From NCBI RefSeq assembly GCF_022965805.1, contig NC_133104.1, forward strand, positions 44,932,682-44,996,681: a stretch of DNA of 64,000 nt, in the 5' to 3' direction. Numbering within the stretch: position 1 is the stretch's first letter; every line of letters starts with the position of its first letter. Shown here one piece after another: positions 63,609 to 64,000 of the stretch. A program made the position numbers and the translations under genes. Source of the DNA: Primulina eburnea (Eukaryota; Streptophyta; Magnoliopsida; Lamiales; Gesneriaceae). Under the pieces are notes generated by a model. That model was not told the origin of the DNA and made no database searches. It saw only the letters and a program-made list of their open reading frames with translations.

Positions 63609-64000
63609 TTTTCGTTTGCTTTAGAACATTTTTGGAGTTTTTATGAAAGTGTGTAGGACGAGGTTTTGGGTAAGTTTTTTGTGTGAAAATTGTCAATGGA
63701 TGTAGGCTCTACTTATTTCTCATATATATAGTTCTCTTTCTCTATATATATATATATATATATATATAATGTGGTATGATTAATATGTATATATATAATG
63801 TGGTTATGACTTTAAAATTTTAATATGCAATACCATAGTAAATCATTTCATGTTTTACTATATTTAATTATAATAAAAAATATAGTTTTGTTTATATACA
63901 CCATAGAAAAATGCTGCATGTATAATTCATTATTTGTTTACAAACATATATTTTTATCATAAAATTTAAATTTTGATAATGAGTTATGTAATAGAGTATA
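63609..64000 (-). promoter_or_regulatory. Upstream region of the LRX-like gene with (TA)n run
   Basis: A (TA)n run at 63743-63768 and TATATATA-rich blocks from 63723 could supply a TATA box at a suitable distance (110-160 bp) upstream of the minus-strand ATG. No other feature seen to the window end. Confidence 0.4.

Overview
The window is plant nuclear DNA. Genes have GT-AG introns, AT-rich intergenic DNA, TA and TTA microsatellites, and plant-only families (Aux/IAA, U-box/ARM E3, LRX, plant-type G-gamma, PRA1, PPR). The proteins are of eudicot type; an asterid such as Lamiales is my guess from general repeat character, not a demonstrated fact.

Layout. 1-3.2 kb holds two decayed genes: a PPR gene with in-frame stops and a fragment of an RPB7-like subunit of Pol IV/V. 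At 3.8 kb is a tiny 5'-truncated LINE with a 22-bp target-site duplication. 4.2-9.2 kb is a CDP-diacylglycerol synthase gene (11 coding exons) with one apparent single-base frameshift. 9.97-10.48 kb is an intronless PRA1 gene. 12.6-14.6 kb (minus) is RPS15A, backed by a striking 1.7-kb degenerate array of palindromic GGCCCATTA/TAATGGGCC repeats. 17.2-19.45 kb (minus) is a five-exon Aux/IAA repressor. 19.5-32 kb is repeat-rich and almost gene-free: a 1.58-kb foldback with CACTA-like termini, a solo LTR with TG...CA ends and a 5-bp duplication, a probable second LTR with three GC-rich palindromes, and MITEs.

32.7-33.3 kb (minus) is a 5'-truncated membrane-protein ORF. 35.75-35.90 kb is a nearly perfect nested hairpin. 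36.4-40.9 kb holds an Aux/IAA first-exon fragment followed by a degraded acylamino-acid-releasing enzyme (AARE) gene. 42.8-46.0 kb is an intact U-box/ARM E3 ligase. 49.0-51.3 kb is an ARL5-type small GTPase. 52.0-55.2 kb (minus) is a four-exon heterotrimeric G-protein gamma subunit with a CaaX end. 57.4-58.3 kb is a calmodulin-like EF-hand gene. 59.2-61.45 kb (minus) is an unprocessed RPS3a pseudogene. 62.45-63.6 kb (minus) is an LRR-extensin-like cell-wall protein with a very short proline-rich tail.

The genes do not form an operon-like system. They are independent housekeeping and signalling genes (phospholipid synthesis, vesicle traffic, translation, auxin, ubiquitin, G-protein, calcium, cell wall) separated by transposon debris. 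I see no clear new gene system. The features most worth a second look are the TGGGCC palindrome array beside RPS15A, the nested hairpin at 35.75 kb, the CACTA-ended foldback, and the frameshift in the otherwise intact CDP-DAG synthase. All exon borders were placed by hand from splice consensus, reading frame and remembered family sequence; no search was run.
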